Assembly (NCBI GenBank): GCA_963837325.1
Contig: CAWIMV010000002.1
Span: 1,054,001 to 1,118,000, forward strand
Reading direction: 5' to 3'
DNA from: CAVQKZ01 sp963837325
GTDB lineage: Bacteria; Actinomycetota; Actinomycetes; Mycobacteriales; Jatrophihabitantaceae
DNA length: 64,000 nt
Shown here: positions 51,515-59,967 of the stretch, one piece after another
Layout: each line of letters starts with the position of its first letter
Numbering within the stretch: the first letter of the stretch is position 1
Program-made: the position numbers and the translations under genes
Notes under the pieces: model-generated
Seen by the model: only the letters and a program-made list of their open reading frames with translations
What the model was told of the DNA's origin: nothing
Database searches by the model: none

Positions 51515-52666
51515 TTGCTACGCAGTGTGAAGTACGGCCTCTATGGAGCCGTACTGGCTGGCGTCGTGGGCGGTACCGTCGCCTGGGGCAGCGTCGACAA
51601 GACCGTGACCCTGGTCGTCGACGGCCATGCCGACCACATGCGCACCACCGCGAGCCGGGTCTCTGACGTCCTCGACGTCGCCGGTTACAAGCTGGGACGG
51701 CACGATCTGATCGCGCCGGCGGCGCAAGCACCGGTCCACGACGGCAGCAAGGTCATCTACAAGCGAGGCCGACTGCTACACCTCGACGTCAACGGCGTGC
51801 GGCGCGACGTGTGGACGACCGCGCCGACCGTGGCTCAGGCCCTGACCGAGCTCGGCTACTCCACCTCGTCCTTCTCGTCCGTGTCGCGGGCCGAGCGGCT
51901 GCCGCTGGACCCCACGGCCATCACCGTTCGGACTCCGCAGCTGATCACCGTCGTCCACGACGGCCGGAGCGAACGAGTCAGCACGACCGACGCCACCGTC
52001 GGCCGGGTGCTGAGCGACCTCGGCATAGCCCTCGGCCCGAAGGACCGGGTTTCGATCCGGACCACCGCCGCGGTCAAAACCGGGCAGAAGATCGTCATCA
52101 CCCGGGTCAAGAAGGGCACCGTCACCGGGCTGAAAACCGTCCACTATCCGACGACCAAGATTCCGGATGCGACGCTGCTGATCGGCGTGACCAAGGTCGT
52201 CAAGCCCGGCAAGGACGGGCTGGCTCGGGTCAGCTACGCCGTCGTCTACGTCAACGGCCGCATCGTTGGCAAGACGCCGGTGCACACGGTCATCGTCAAG
52301 GCGCCGACGCCGCAGGTGGTGAAGGTCGGCACCAAGCCCAAGACTCCGCCATCGGCTCCGGTGACGCCCGGCTCGGCCCAGGCGATCGGCAAGCAACTTG
52401 CCGCAGCCCGCGGTTGGGGCGACGACCAGTTCTCGTGCCTGCAGCAGCTGTGGGGCCACGAAAGCGGCTGGCGCACGAATGCGTCCAACCCCAGCGGCGC
52501 CTACGGCATCCCGCAGGCCCTGCCGGGCTCGAAGATGGCCTCCGCTGGGCCGAACTGGCAGACCGACGCCACCACGCAGATCACGTGGGGCCTCGGCTAC
52601 ATCGCCGCCCGCTACACCAATCCGTGCGGCGCCTGGTCGTACTGGCAAGCCAACGGCTACTACTGA
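51515..52666 (+). CDS. RpfB-like protein with a different C-terminal lysozyme/transglycosylase-like domain
   Basis: This 383-residue paralogue of RpfB keeps the same N-terminus (SVKYGLYGAVLAG), three DUF348 repeats and a G5 domain ending in VVKVGTKPK. The C-terminal Rpf domain is replaced by a segment with WGHESGWRTNASNPSGAYGIPQALPGSKM, which resembles SLT-type or aggregation-promoting-factor-like transglycosylase domains with a Glu in HESGW. It is therefore a cell-wall hydrolase delivered by the same wall-binding architecture. TTG 51515 has AAGGAG nine bases upstream. The gap before it (51304-51514) holds a terminator hairpin and presumably its promoter. Confidence 0.88.
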   Translation: MLRSVKYGLYGAVLAGVVGGTVAWGSVDKTVTLVVDGHADHMRTTASRVSDVLDVAGYKLGRHDLIAPAAQAPVHDGSKVIYKRGRLLHLDVNGVRRDVWTTAPTVAQALTELGYSTSSFSSVSRAERLPLDPTAITVRTPQLITVVHDGRSERVSTTDATVGRVLSDLGIALGPKDRVSIRTTAAVKTGQKIVITRVKKGTVTGLKTVHYPTTKIPDATLLIGVTKVVKPGKDGLARVSYAVVYVNGRIVGKTPVHTVIVKAPTPQVVKVGTKPKTPPSAPVTPGSAQAIGKQLAAARGWGDDQFSCLQQLWGHESGWRTNASNPSGAYGIPQALPGSKMASAGPNWQTDATTQITWGLGYIAARYTNPCGAWSYWQANGYY

Positions 52667-52783
52667 CTTATCCGCCGGTGGCCCTCGTCGTCCACCCTCG
52701 CTGGCGCTCGGGCGGAGTCCTCGCGCCACACAACGCGGCTTCGCCGCGACCGCGTCGCGGCGGCGGGCTCTTCGCGCGAGCGC

Positions 52784-53620
52784 TCATCGCGCTGCAGCGA
52801 TCTTGGCGAATTGGGTGACGGTCAGGGTTTCGCCGCGTGCGGTGGGGTCGATGCCGGCGGCACGGAGGATGTGCTCTGCATTGGCGGCCGAGCCGGCCCA
52901 GCTCGCTAGGGCCGGGCGGAGCATCTTGCGGCGTTGCGCGAAGGCGGCGTCGATGACCGCGAAGACGGCCGCGCGCTCGACGTCCACCGGGGGTGGGTCG
53001 TGCCGGGCGAGGCGCACCAGCCCGGAGTCGACGTTGGGTACCGGCCAGAACACGGCGCGCGGCACGCTGCCGGCGCGAGTGGCTCGGGCATACCAGGCCG
53101 TCTTGACGCTGGGGACGCCGTAGACCTTGGATCCGGGCGGGGCGGCGAGGCGGTCGGCCACCTCGGCTTGCACGAGGACCAGCCCGCTGCGCAGCGACGG
53201 CAGCGCCTCCAGCAGGTGCAGCACGACCGGAACGGCGACGTTGTAGGGCAGGTTCGCGACCAGCGCGGTCGGCGTGGCTCCCGGCACCGCCTCCAGGCGC
53301 AGCGCGTCGGCAGTGACGACGGTCAGCGGGGCGTCGGCCAGGTGCACGGCAACCGTGCGGGGCAGGGCGGCGGCTAGCACCGGATCGATCTCCACCGCGG
53401 TCACCGGGTGACCGGCCGCGAGCAGGCCCAGGGTGAGCGAGCCGAGCCCAGGACCGACCTCGAGCACGACGTCGTCGGCTTTGAGTTCGGCGGAACGCAC
53501 AATGCGCCGAATGGTGTTGGCGTCGTGCAGGAAGTTCTGCCCCAACGTCTTGCGGGGTCGAAGATTGAGCTGCGCGGCCAGCGACCTGATCTCGGCCGGG
53601 CCGAGCAGCGCCGTGGTCAC
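52784..53620 (-). CDS. ksgA: 16S rRNA (adenine1518/1519-N6)-dimethyltransferase
   Basis: KsgA (RsmA) dimethylates two adjacent adenines near the 3' end of 16S rRNA, a late step in small-subunit assembly. The 278-residue protein has the SAM motif VVLEVGPGLGSLTLGLL, AVEIDP, the catalytic NLPYNVAVPV (an NLPY motif) and the C-terminal DNA/RNA-binding helices (AFAQRRKMLRPAL). It is convergent with the rpf genes; in many actinomycetes ksgA follows rpfB on the same strand, so its orientation here is unusual. Confidence 0.95.
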   Translation of the reverse strand: MTTALLGPAEIRSLAAQLNLRPRKTLGQNFLHDANTIRRIVRSAELKADDVVLEVGPGLGSLTLGLLAAGHPVTAVEIDPVLAAALPRTVAVHLADAPLTVVTADALRLEAVPGATPTALVANLPYNVAVPVVLHLLEALPSLRSGLVLVQAEVADRLAAPPGSKVYGVPSVKTAWYARATRAGSVPRAVFWPVPNVDSGLVRLARHDPPPVDVERAAVFAVIDAAFAQRRKMLRPALASWAGSAANAEHILRAAGIDPTARGETLTVTQFAKIAAAR

Positions 53621-53630
53621 GCGCCGAGTG

Positions 53631-54611
53631 TCAGCTGCGGCCGGCGAAGAGGCTGGTGACCGAACCGTCCTCGAAGACGGCGCGGATGGCCTGAGCCAGC
53701 AGCGGGGCGATCGACAGCACGGTCAGCTTGTCGAAGTCCTGTTCCGGCCGGATCGGCAGCGTGTTGGTGACGATGACTTCGCGCACCCGGCTGTTCTTGA
53801 GCCGGTCGATGGCCGGCGGCGAGAAGATCCCGTGCGTCGCGGCGATAACCACGTCGGTGGCTCCGCTGGCGAAGAGCAGGTCGGCGGCCTTGGTGATCGA
53901 ACCGCCGGTATCGATCATGTCGTCGATGAGCAGGCAGCACTTACCGGCGACCTCACCGACGACCCGGTTGGCCACGACCTCGTTGGCGGCGTCCAGGTCG
54001 CGAGTCTTGTGCACGAACGCGATGTCCAGGCCACCGAGTTCGTCGGCCCATTGCTCCGCCGCCCGCACTCGGCCGGTGTCGGGTGAGACGACGACGATGT
54101 CTTCGTCGGCGTACTTGGCCTGGACGTGCCCGGCCAGCAGCGGCTGGGCGAAGAGGTGGTCGACCGGTCCGTCGAAGAAGCCCTGGATCTGCGCGGTGTG
54201 CAGGTCAACGGCCATCAAGCGGTCAGCGCCGGCCGTCTTGAAGAGGTCGGCGATCAGGCGGGCCGAGATGGGCTCGCGGCCGCGGTGCTTCTTGTCCTGG
54301 CGGGCGTAGGGGTAGAACGGCGCAACGACGGTGATCCGCTTGGCCGAGGCCCGCTTGAGCGAGTCGACCAGGATCAGGCTCTCCATCACCCACTGGTTGA
54401 TGGGGGTTGTGTAGGACTGGATGACGAAGGAGTCCGAACCGCGCACCGACTCGTTCGACTTGATGAACGTCTCGCCGTTGGCGAAGTCGCGGGCCGTGGT
54501 GTCGGTGACGGTGACGCCGATGTGCGCGGCGATCTCGTCGGCGAGTTCGGGGTAGGCCCGGCCGGAGAACAACATCAGGCTCTTGCGCCCGGCTACCGAG
54601 ATGACACTCAT
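53631..54611 (-). CDS. prs: Ribose-phosphate pyrophosphokinase
   Basis: This 326-residue enzyme makes PRPP from ribose-5-phosphate and ATP, the source of ribosyl groups for nucleotides, His and Trp. Motifs visible are FANGETFIKSNESVRGSDSFVIQS, PYARQDKKHRGREPISARL, MAVDLHTAQIQGFFDGPVDH and the PRPP loop LLIDDMIDTGGSITKAADLL. ATG 54611 is preferred to an in-frame start five codons upstream. It follows glmU (stop at 54670) on the same strand with a 58-bp gap. Confidence 0.95.
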   Translation of the reverse strand: MSVISVAGRKSLMLFSGRAYPELADEIAAHIGVTVTDTTARDFANGETFIKSNESVRGSDSFVIQSYTTPINQWVMESLILVDSLKRASAKRITVVAPFYPYARQDKKHRGREPISARLIADLFKTAGADRLMAVDLHTAQIQGFFDGPVDHLFAQPLLAGHVQAKYADEDIVVVSPDTGRVRAAEQWADELGGLDIAFVHKTRDLDAANEVVANRVVGEVAGKCCLLIDDMIDTGGSITKAADLLFASGATDVVIAATHGIFSPPAIDRLKNSRVREVIVTNTLPIRPEQDFDKLTVLSIAPLLAQAIRAVFEDGSVTSLFAGRS

Positions 54612-54669
54612 GCCGACACGACGCAACTGGTCGGCTGGCCCGCGCGGGGGTGAGCGTTTACTCCATTTC

Positions 54670-56157
54670 TCATGACAGATCCTCGCTCGTGTCGGCGTCG
54701 GCTGCTTCGGCTGCGCGTGCGGCTGCGGTGTCAGCGCGGCGCCGCGCTACCCAGCCTGCCACGTTTTGCTGGCGTGCACTGGACCGGCCCAGCGCGCCCG
54801 GCGGAACGTCTTGGGTGATCACCGCGCCGGCGGCGGTGTAGGCACCGTCGCCGACCGACACCGGGGCGACGAACATGTTGTCGGCGCCGGTGCGGGCGTG
54901 GTTGCCGACGGTGCTGCGGTGCTTGGCCACACCGTCGTAATTGACGAAGACGGTGGCCGCACCGATGTTGGTGTGCTCTCCGATCGTGGCGTCGCCGACA
55001 TAAGAGAGGTGCGGCACCTTGGTGCCCGTGCCGATCGCGCTGTTCTTCACTTCCACGTAGGTGCCGATGTGCACGCCGTCGGCCAGCTCGGTGCCGGGGC
55101 GCAGGTAGGCGAACGGCCCGACCGTAACGTCCGCGCCGATGCTCGCGCCGTTGGCTACGGTGCGGTCCAGCCGGGCCCGGGCGCCGACGGCGGTGTCGGT
55201 GAGAGTGACCTGCGGTCCGACCGTGGCGCCCGCGGCGACGTGGGTACTGCCGTGCAGGTCGACCGACGGCAGCAGCGTCACGTCCGGCTCGAGGCTGACG
55301 TCGGCGTCGACCCAGGTCGAGGCCGGGTCGACCACCGTGACCCCGGCGCGCATGTGCTGCTCGAGCAGGCGGGCGTTGTAGGCGTGATGCGCGGCCGCGA
55401 GCTGGACCCGGTCGTTCACGCCGGCCGTCTCGGCCTGATCGGCGGTGACGGCGCCGACCAACCGGCCGTCGCCAACCAGGATGGCAACCGCGTCGGGCAG
55501 GTATTCCTCGCCCTGGCTGTTGTCGCTCGTGAGCCGCCCCAGCGCGTCGCGCAGGGCCGCGTGCTCGAACGCATACACCAGTGCGGACACCTCGGCCACG
55601 GCGAGCTCGTCCGGGGTGGCGTCCTTGTGCTCGACGACGCGCGCGACCGTGCCGTCGGCGGCGCGGACCACACGGCCGTAGCCGGTCGGGTCGTCGAGGA
55701 CGCTGGTGAGCAGGGTGGCTGTGGCGCCGGAGTCGCGGTGCGCGGCGACCAGTGCAGCCATCGTCTCGGCCCGCAGCAGCGGGGCGTCGCCGGCCAGGAC
55801 GACGACGGTACCGGCAGCGTCCGCGGGCACCGATTCCAGCGCAATCCGCACGGCGTGGCCGGTACCGAGTTGCTGGTCCTGCACGACTGCTCGGGCCTCA
55901 GGCGCGATGTCGGCCAGATGCGCGGTGACTTGGTCGCGCTGGTGGCCGACGACGACGACCGTGCGGGCCGGGTCGAGCCCGTCGGCGGCCGCGAGGACGT
56001 GGCCGAGCAGGGACCGGCCGGCGAACCCGTGCAGCACCTTCGCGGTGGCCGACTTCATTCGAGTGCCCGCACCGGCCGCCAGGACGATCACCGCGGCGAC
56101 CTCGCCGCTGGGTGACGACGCGGGCGGGGGGCCTGCCGGGGATGCGGGCTCGGTCAC
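54670..56157 (-). CDS. glmU: Bifunctional GlmU (GlcN-1-P acetyltransferase / GlcNAc-1-P uridylyltransferase)
   Basis: This 495-residue enzyme makes UDP-GlcNAc for peptidoglycan. The N-terminal uridylyltransferase has VIVLAAGAGTRMKSATAKVLHGFAG, and the left-handed beta-helix C-terminal domain carries hexapeptide repeats (ATVGPQVTLTDTAVGARARLDR ...) and the acetyltransferase region HLSYVGDATIGEHTNIGAATVFVNYDG. N-terminal 20 residues are Pro/Ser-rich and the C-terminal 30 are Ala/Arg-rich, both probably disordered. It is adjacent to prs, as in other actinomycetes. Confidence 0.95.
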   Translation of the reverse strand: MTEPASPAGPPPASSPSGEVAAVIVLAAGAGTRMKSATAKVLHGFAGRSLLGHVLAAADGLDPARTVVVVGHQRDQVTAHLADIAPEARAVVQDQQLGTGHAVRIALESVPADAAGTVVVLAGDAPLLRAETMAALVAAHRDSGATATLLTSVLDDPTGYGRVVRAADGTVARVVEHKDATPDELAVAEVSALVYAFEHAALRDALGRLTSDNSQGEEYLPDAVAILVGDGRLVGAVTADQAETAGVNDRVQLAAAHHAYNARLLEQHMRAGVTVVDPASTWVDADVSLEPDVTLLPSVDLHGSTHVAAGATVGPQVTLTDTAVGARARLDRTVANGASIGADVTVGPFAYLRPGTELADGVHIGTYVEVKNSAIGTGTKVPHLSYVGDATIGEHTNIGAATVFVNYDGVAKHRSTVGNHARTGADNMFVAPVSVGDGAYTAAGAVITQDVPPGALGRSSARQQNVAGWVARRRADTAAARAAEAADADTSEDLS

Positions 56158-56196
56158 GAGCGGACCTCTCTCGGGGCTCTCAGGGCACCGTGGTGG

Positions 56197-56269
56197 CTGG
56201 GGGACTCGGACTCGAACCGAGACTGCACGGCTCCAAAGGCCGGCGGGCTGCCGATTACCCCATCCCCCA
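56197..56269 (-). tRNA. tRNA-Gln (anticodon TTG)
   Basis: The 73-base cloverleaf has acceptor TGGGGGA/TCCCCCA, discriminator G, loop CTTTGGA giving anticodon TTG, and T arm CTCGG-TTCGAGT-CCGAG. The first anticodon-stem pair is a C-T mismatch. CCA is encoded at 56194-56196. It lies just upstream of glmU on the same strand. Confidence 0.9.
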
Positions 56270-56321
56270 TCGACGCGGCCAGCCTACCGGCGAGCAATGC
56301 CGACGCTGCCGTCTTGGCACC

Positions 56322-56348
56322 TACGCTTGCGTAAGTTACGCTTGCGTA
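56322..56348. promoter_or_regulatory. Tandem palindromic operator upstream of the desaturase
   Basis: The 12-base palindrome TACGCTTGCGTA occurs twice, at 56322-56333 and 56337-56348, with centres 15 bp apart, 95-121 bp before the desaturase start. Known: TetR-family regulators of fatty-acid genes (for example FasR- or DesT-type) bind palindromes of this size. Inferred: a TetR-type regulator encoded elsewhere controls the desaturase here. Confidence 0.7.
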
Positions 56349-56442
56349 ACCAGGGCCGCTCGCATTCCGAGCGGCCCGGTTCATACCGACAGCTCCCACC
56401 GGACCCGACGTGCTGACCGGCCCGCGCGCAGGAGGAACCCCC

Positions 56443-57423
56443 ATGACTCTGCTCGACGAACGTCCCACCTCGCAGCCGAAACCGACCTTCGAGGGCACCA
56501 AGAAACGCGGCGAGCAGATCGTGCTGTACCTCGTGGTGATCCTGCCGTTCCTCGCCTTCGTGGCCGCAGTGCCGGTGGCGTGGGGATGGGGCCTCGGCTG
56601 GACCGACGTCGCCCTGTTCCTGGCGTTCTACATCCCGTCGGGACTGGGCATCACCGTCGGCTACCACCGGTTGTTCACCCACAGCTCGTTCAAGGCCAAC
56701 CGCCCGCTGCGCATCGCGCTGGCCATCGCCGGCAGCCTGGCCATCGAAGGGCCGGTCATCCGCTGGGTCGCCGACCACCGCCGCCACCACGCGTTCAGCG
56801 ACAAGGAGGGCGACCCGCATTCGCCGTGGCGTTACGGCGAGACCGTGCCGGCACTGCTGAAAGGGCTCGGCTTCGCGCACATCGGCTGGATGTTCGACGT
56901 CGAGCACACCAACCGCGAGAAGTTCACGCCCGACCTGCTGCGCGACCGCGACATCGCGCGCGTCGACCGGCTCTTCCCGCTCTGGGCCGCGATCTCACTG
57001 CTCGCACCGGCGGTGCTGGGCGGGCTGATCACCTGGTCGTGGGCCGGCGCCGTCTCAGCATTCTTCTGGGCGTCGCTGGTGCGCATCTTCGTGCTGCACC
57101 ACGTCACCTGGTCGATCAACTCGATCTGCCACGCGATCGGTGAGCGCCCGTTCGCGGCCCGGGACAAGAGCGCCAACTTCTGGCCGCTGGCCATCCTGAG
57201 CTTCGGCGAGAGCTGGCACAACATGCACCACGCCGACCCCACCTCGGCCCGCCACGGCGTCCTGCGCGGCCAGATCGACGAGTCCGCCCGCGTCATCTGG
57301 CTCTTCGAGAAGCTCGGCTGGGCCACCGACGTCCGCTGGCCCAAACCCGAACGCCTGGAGAAGCTGAAGGTTTCACACCCCCAACCCGGTCCCAACCGGT
57401 TGAGTGACGTATCCGGCGGTTGA
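56443..57423 (+). CDS. Acyl-CoA (stearoyl-type) delta-9 desaturase
   Basis: This 326-residue membrane di-iron enzyme introduces a double bond into saturated acyl chains. The three His boxes are intact: HRLFTH (about residue 75), HRRHH (about 112) and HNMHH (about 262), with membrane segments between (LVVILPFLAFVAAVPVAW and LLAPAVLGGLITWSWAGAV). ATG 56443 follows AGGAGG; an in-frame upstream start at 56410 lacks this. The gene has a tandem palindromic operator upstream and its stop lies inside the palindrome at 57399-57471. Confidence 0.93.
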   Translation: MTLLDERPTSQPKPTFEGTKKRGEQIVLYLVVILPFLAFVAAVPVAWGWGLGWTDVALFLAFYIPSGLGITVGYHRLFTHSSFKANRPLRIALAIAGSLAIEGPVIRWVADHRRHHAFSDKEGDPHSPWRYGETVPALLKGLGFAHIGWMFDVEHTNREKFTPDLLRDRDIARVDRLFPLWAAISLLAPAVLGGLITWSWAGAVSAFFWASLVRIFVLHHVTWSINSICHAIGERPFAARDKSANFWPLAILSFGESWHNMHHADPTSARHGVLRGQIDESARVIWLFEKLGWATDVRWPKPERLEKLKVSHPQPGPNRLSDVSGG

Positions 57424-57471
57424 GTGACGGCGGTTTTCGCCGTCTCTGATCATGGAGATACGTCACTCAAC
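57399..57471. repeat. Palindrome between the desaturase and the kynurenine operon
   Basis: GTTGAGTGACGTATC (57399-57413) pairs perfectly with GATACGTCACTCAAC (57457-57471). Inside lies a second GTTGAGTGAC and a small hairpin, GACGGCG/CGCCGTC with loop GTTTT (57426-57444). It begins within the desaturase end and finishes 26 bp before the kynurenine operon start. It may act as a terminator/attenuator or as an operator. Confidence 0.7.
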
Positions 57472-57497
57472 TGGGGGCGGCGAGGCAGAATGGCCCC

Positions 57498-58964
57498 ATG
57501 ACTGTTCGTCGGATCGCCAACTTCGTCGACGGGGCGTTCGTCGAGGCTGATGACGCGGGCTCCTACGACAAGATCGATCCGGTTGACGGCAGCCTGAGCG
57601 CCCGGGTGCACGAGGCCGACGCGGCGATGGTCGACCGGGCGGTCACCGCGGCCCGACGCGCGCTCGACGGGGCGTGGGGCGCCACCACCGTCACCCAACG
57701 CACCAGCCTGCTGCGCAAGGTGGCCGACCGCATCGAGGACCGCTTCGAGGAATTCGTCGCCGCGGAGGTGGCCGACACCGGCAAGCCCGCCGCCCAGGCC
57801 CGCGAACTCGACGTGGCCCGGGCGGTGGCCAACTTCCGCTCGTTCGCCGACACCGTCGCGGCGGCCGGGCAGTCGTCGTTCCTGACCGAGCTGGCCGGCG
57901 GCCGGCAGGCCCTCAACTACGCAGTCCGCAAGCCGCTCGGGGTGGTCGCGGTCATCGTCCCGTGGAACCTGCCGCTGCTGCTGCTCACCTGGAAGGTCGC
58001 CCCCGCGCTGGCCTGTGGCAACACGGTGGTGGTCAAGCCCAGCGAGCAGACGCCGTCGACGGCCAACCTGCTGGCCGAGGTGCTGGACGAGGTCGGCGTA
58101 CCCGCGGGCGTGTACAACGTGGTGCACGGTTTCGGGCCCGACTCGGCCGGGGAGTTCCTCACCGCGCACCCGGGCATCGACGGCGTGACGTTCACCGGCT
58201 CGTCCGCCACGGGTGCGGGCATCATGGCCGCCGTGGCGCCGCGCGTGCGCCCGGTGTCCTTCGAGCTAGGCGGCAAGAACGCGGCGCTCGTCTTCGCGGA
58301 CGCCGACCTCGACGACACCCTGGCCGGTCTGACCCGGTCGGTGTTCGCCAACACCGGGCAGGTCTGCCTGTGCACCGAACGGGTCTACATCCAGCGGCCG
58401 ATCTTCGACGACGTGGCGCAAGGGCTGGCCCAGCGCGCCCGCGAGCTGCGCCTGGGCCGCCCGCAGGACGCCGCGACCACCACCGGACCGCTCATCTCGG
58501 CCGAACACCGCGACAAGGTGCTCAGTTACTACCGGCTGGCGGAAGAGGCCGGCGCCAAGACCCTCGTCGGCGGCGGTGTCCCGGCAATGGGCGACGGCCT
58601 CGAGGGCGGGTCGTGGATCGAGCCCACCCTGTGGACGGGGCTGACGAACGCCGACCGCCCCGTGCGCGAGGAGGTCTTCGGGCCGGTGGCCGCGCTCATT
58701 CCGTTCGACACCGAGGAGGAAGCGATCGCGCTGGCCAACGACACCGACTACGGGCTGGCCTCCTCGGTATGGACGACCAACCTCTCCCGCGGGCACCGGG
58801 TCGCCCAGCAGATGCGGGTCGGCATGTCGTGGGTCAACACCTGGTTCCTGCGCGACCTGCGCTCGCCGTTCGGTGGGGTCGGGCTGTCGGGCATCGGCCG
58901 AGAGGGCGGCGAGCACTCGCTGGACTTCTACACCGAGCCGACGAATGTGTGCGTGCAGCTTTGA
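57498..58964 (+). CDS. 2-aminomuconate 6-semialdehyde dehydrogenase
   Basis: This 488-residue NAD-dependent aldehyde dehydrogenase has the family motifs PLGVVAVIVPWNLPLLLLTWKVAPALACGN, FTGSSATGAGI, SFELGGKNAALVF (catalytic Glu) and FANTGQVCLCTERVYI (catalytic Cys). The 2-hydroxymuconic/2-aminomuconic semialdehyde dehydrogenase branch is suggested by the sequence and confirmed by context: the next genes encode a RidA-type deaminase, HAAO and ACMSD. It oxidises the semialdehyde left by ACMS decarboxylation to 2-aminomuconate. It is the first gene of the operon. Confidence 0.88.
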   Translation: MTVRRIANFVDGAFVEADDAGSYDKIDPVDGSLSARVHEADAAMVDRAVTAARRALDGAWGATTVTQRTSLLRKVADRIEDRFEEFVAAEVADTGKPAAQARELDVARAVANFRSFADTVAAAGQSSFLTELAGGRQALNYAVRKPLGVVAVIVPWNLPLLLLTWKVAPALACGNTVVVKPSEQTPSTANLLAEVLDEVGVPAGVYNVVHGFGPDSAGEFLTAHPGIDGVTFTGSSATGAGIMAAVAPRVRPVSFELGGKNAALVFADADLDDTLAGLTRSVFANTGQVCLCTERVYIQRPIFDDVAQGLAQRARELRLGRPQDAATTTGPLISAEHRDKVLSYYRLAEEAGAKTLVGGGVPAMGDGLEGGSWIEPTLWTGLTNADRPVREEVFGPVAALIPFDTEEEAIALANDTDYGLASSVWTTNLSRGHRVAQQMRVGMSWVNTWFLRDLRSPFGGVGLSGIGREGGEHSLDFYTEPTNVCVQL

Positions 58965-58972
58965 GGGCCGAC

Positions 58973-59431
58973 ATGCCGATTGCGGCGGAACAGCTCCAGC
59001 AGGCCGCCACCAGCGGCACGTCGCATCTTGCGCAGCCGCGCGGACGGTTTCCCCACCACAAGGCGGCGGGTGGGTTGCTCTTCGTGTCGGGCACCTCGGC
59101 CCGTCGGCCCGACAACAGCATCGCGGGCGCGCAGGTGGACGAGCTGGGTACGACCACGCTCGACATCCGGGAGCAGACCCGCGCCGTCATCGACAACATC
59201 GGCCGCATCTTGCGCGAAGCCGGCGCCGAGCTGGCCGACCTCGTCCAGGTCACCACGTACCTCGTCTCGATGAACGACTTCGGCGGCTACAACGAGGTAT
59301 GGGCCGAGTACTTCGACGAGACCGGGCCCACCCGCACCACGGTCGCAGTGCACCAACTGCCGCATCCGCATCTGCTGATCGAGATCCAGGCCGTCGCGCA
59401 CATCCCCCACCGCACGGAGGTCCCGTCATGA
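58973..59431 (+). CDS. RidA-family 2-aminomuconate deaminase
   Basis: This 152-residue protein of the RidA/YjgF fold has GGLLFVSGTSARRPDNS, a central helix (IREQTRAVIDNIGRILREAG), LADLVQVTTYLVSMNDFGGYNEVWAEYF and the end TTVAVHQLPHPHLLIEIQAVAHI with the Glu of the family. Its place between the semialdehyde dehydrogenase and HAAO points to hydrolytic deamination of 2-aminomuconate to 4-oxalocrotonate, as in bacterial 2-nitrobenzoate and kynurenine pathways. The stop overlaps the HAAO start (ATGA). Confidence 0.85.
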   Translation: MPIAAEQLQQAATSGTSHLAQPRGRFPHHKAAGGLLFVSGTSARRPDNSIAGAQVDELGTTTLDIREQTRAVIDNIGRILREAGAELADLVQVTTYLVSMNDFGGYNEVWAEYFDETGPTRTTVAVHQLPHPHLLIEIQAVAHIPHRTEVPS

Positions 59432-59949
59432 CTGCGATCCCACCCACGATCAACTTCGCCCAGTGGATCAAGGAGAACGAGCACCTGCTCAAACCACCGG
59501 TGGGCAACAAGATGATGACGGCCGGCAACGACTTCATCGTGATGATCGTGGGCGGACCGAACTCGCGCACCGACTTCCACGTCGACCCGTACGAGGAGTG
59601 GTTCTACCAGGTCAAGGGCAACATCCGCGTCGATCTGATGGTCGACGGCAAGCCGGAGTCGGTGCACATCCATGAGGGCGAGACCTGGCTGCTGCCGGGC
59701 AATACCCCGCACTCGCCGCAGCGGCCCGAGGAGGGTTCGGTCGGCCTGGTCATCGAACGGATCCGCGAAGAGGGCACGCTGGAGAAGTTCCAGTGGTACT
59801 GCCCCACGTGCAACAACCTCGTGCACGAGGTCCAGTTGCAGGTCCGCGACATCGTCGAGGATCTGCCGCCGGTCTTCGCGGCGTTCTATGCCGACGAGCT
59901 GGCCCGCACCTGCAGCGAGTGCGGCACCGTGCACCCGGGCAAGGGCTGA
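59428..59949 (+). CDS. 3-hydroxyanthranilate 3,4-dioxygenase
   Basis: This 173-residue cupin opens the ring of 3-hydroxyanthranilate to 2-amino-3-carboxymuconate semialdehyde (ACMS). Iron ligands are visible in TDFHVDPYEEWFYQVKG (His and Glu) and in LPGNTPHSPQRPEEG (His). The C-terminal rubredoxin-like metal site of bacterial enzymes is present (CPTC about residue 127, CSEC about 164). Length is typical. ATG 59428 is coupled to the RidA gene by a 4-bp overlap. Confidence 0.94.
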   Translation: MTAIPPTINFAQWIKENEHLLKPPVGNKMMTAGNDFIVMIVGGPNSRTDFHVDPYEEWFYQVKGNIRVDLMVDGKPESVHIHEGETWLLPGNTPHSPQRPEEGSVGLVIERIREEGTLEKFQWYCPTCNNLVHEVQLQVRDIVEDLPPVFAAFYADELARTCSECGTVHPGKG

Positions 59950-59967
59950 GCCATCGCCGACCAGGCG

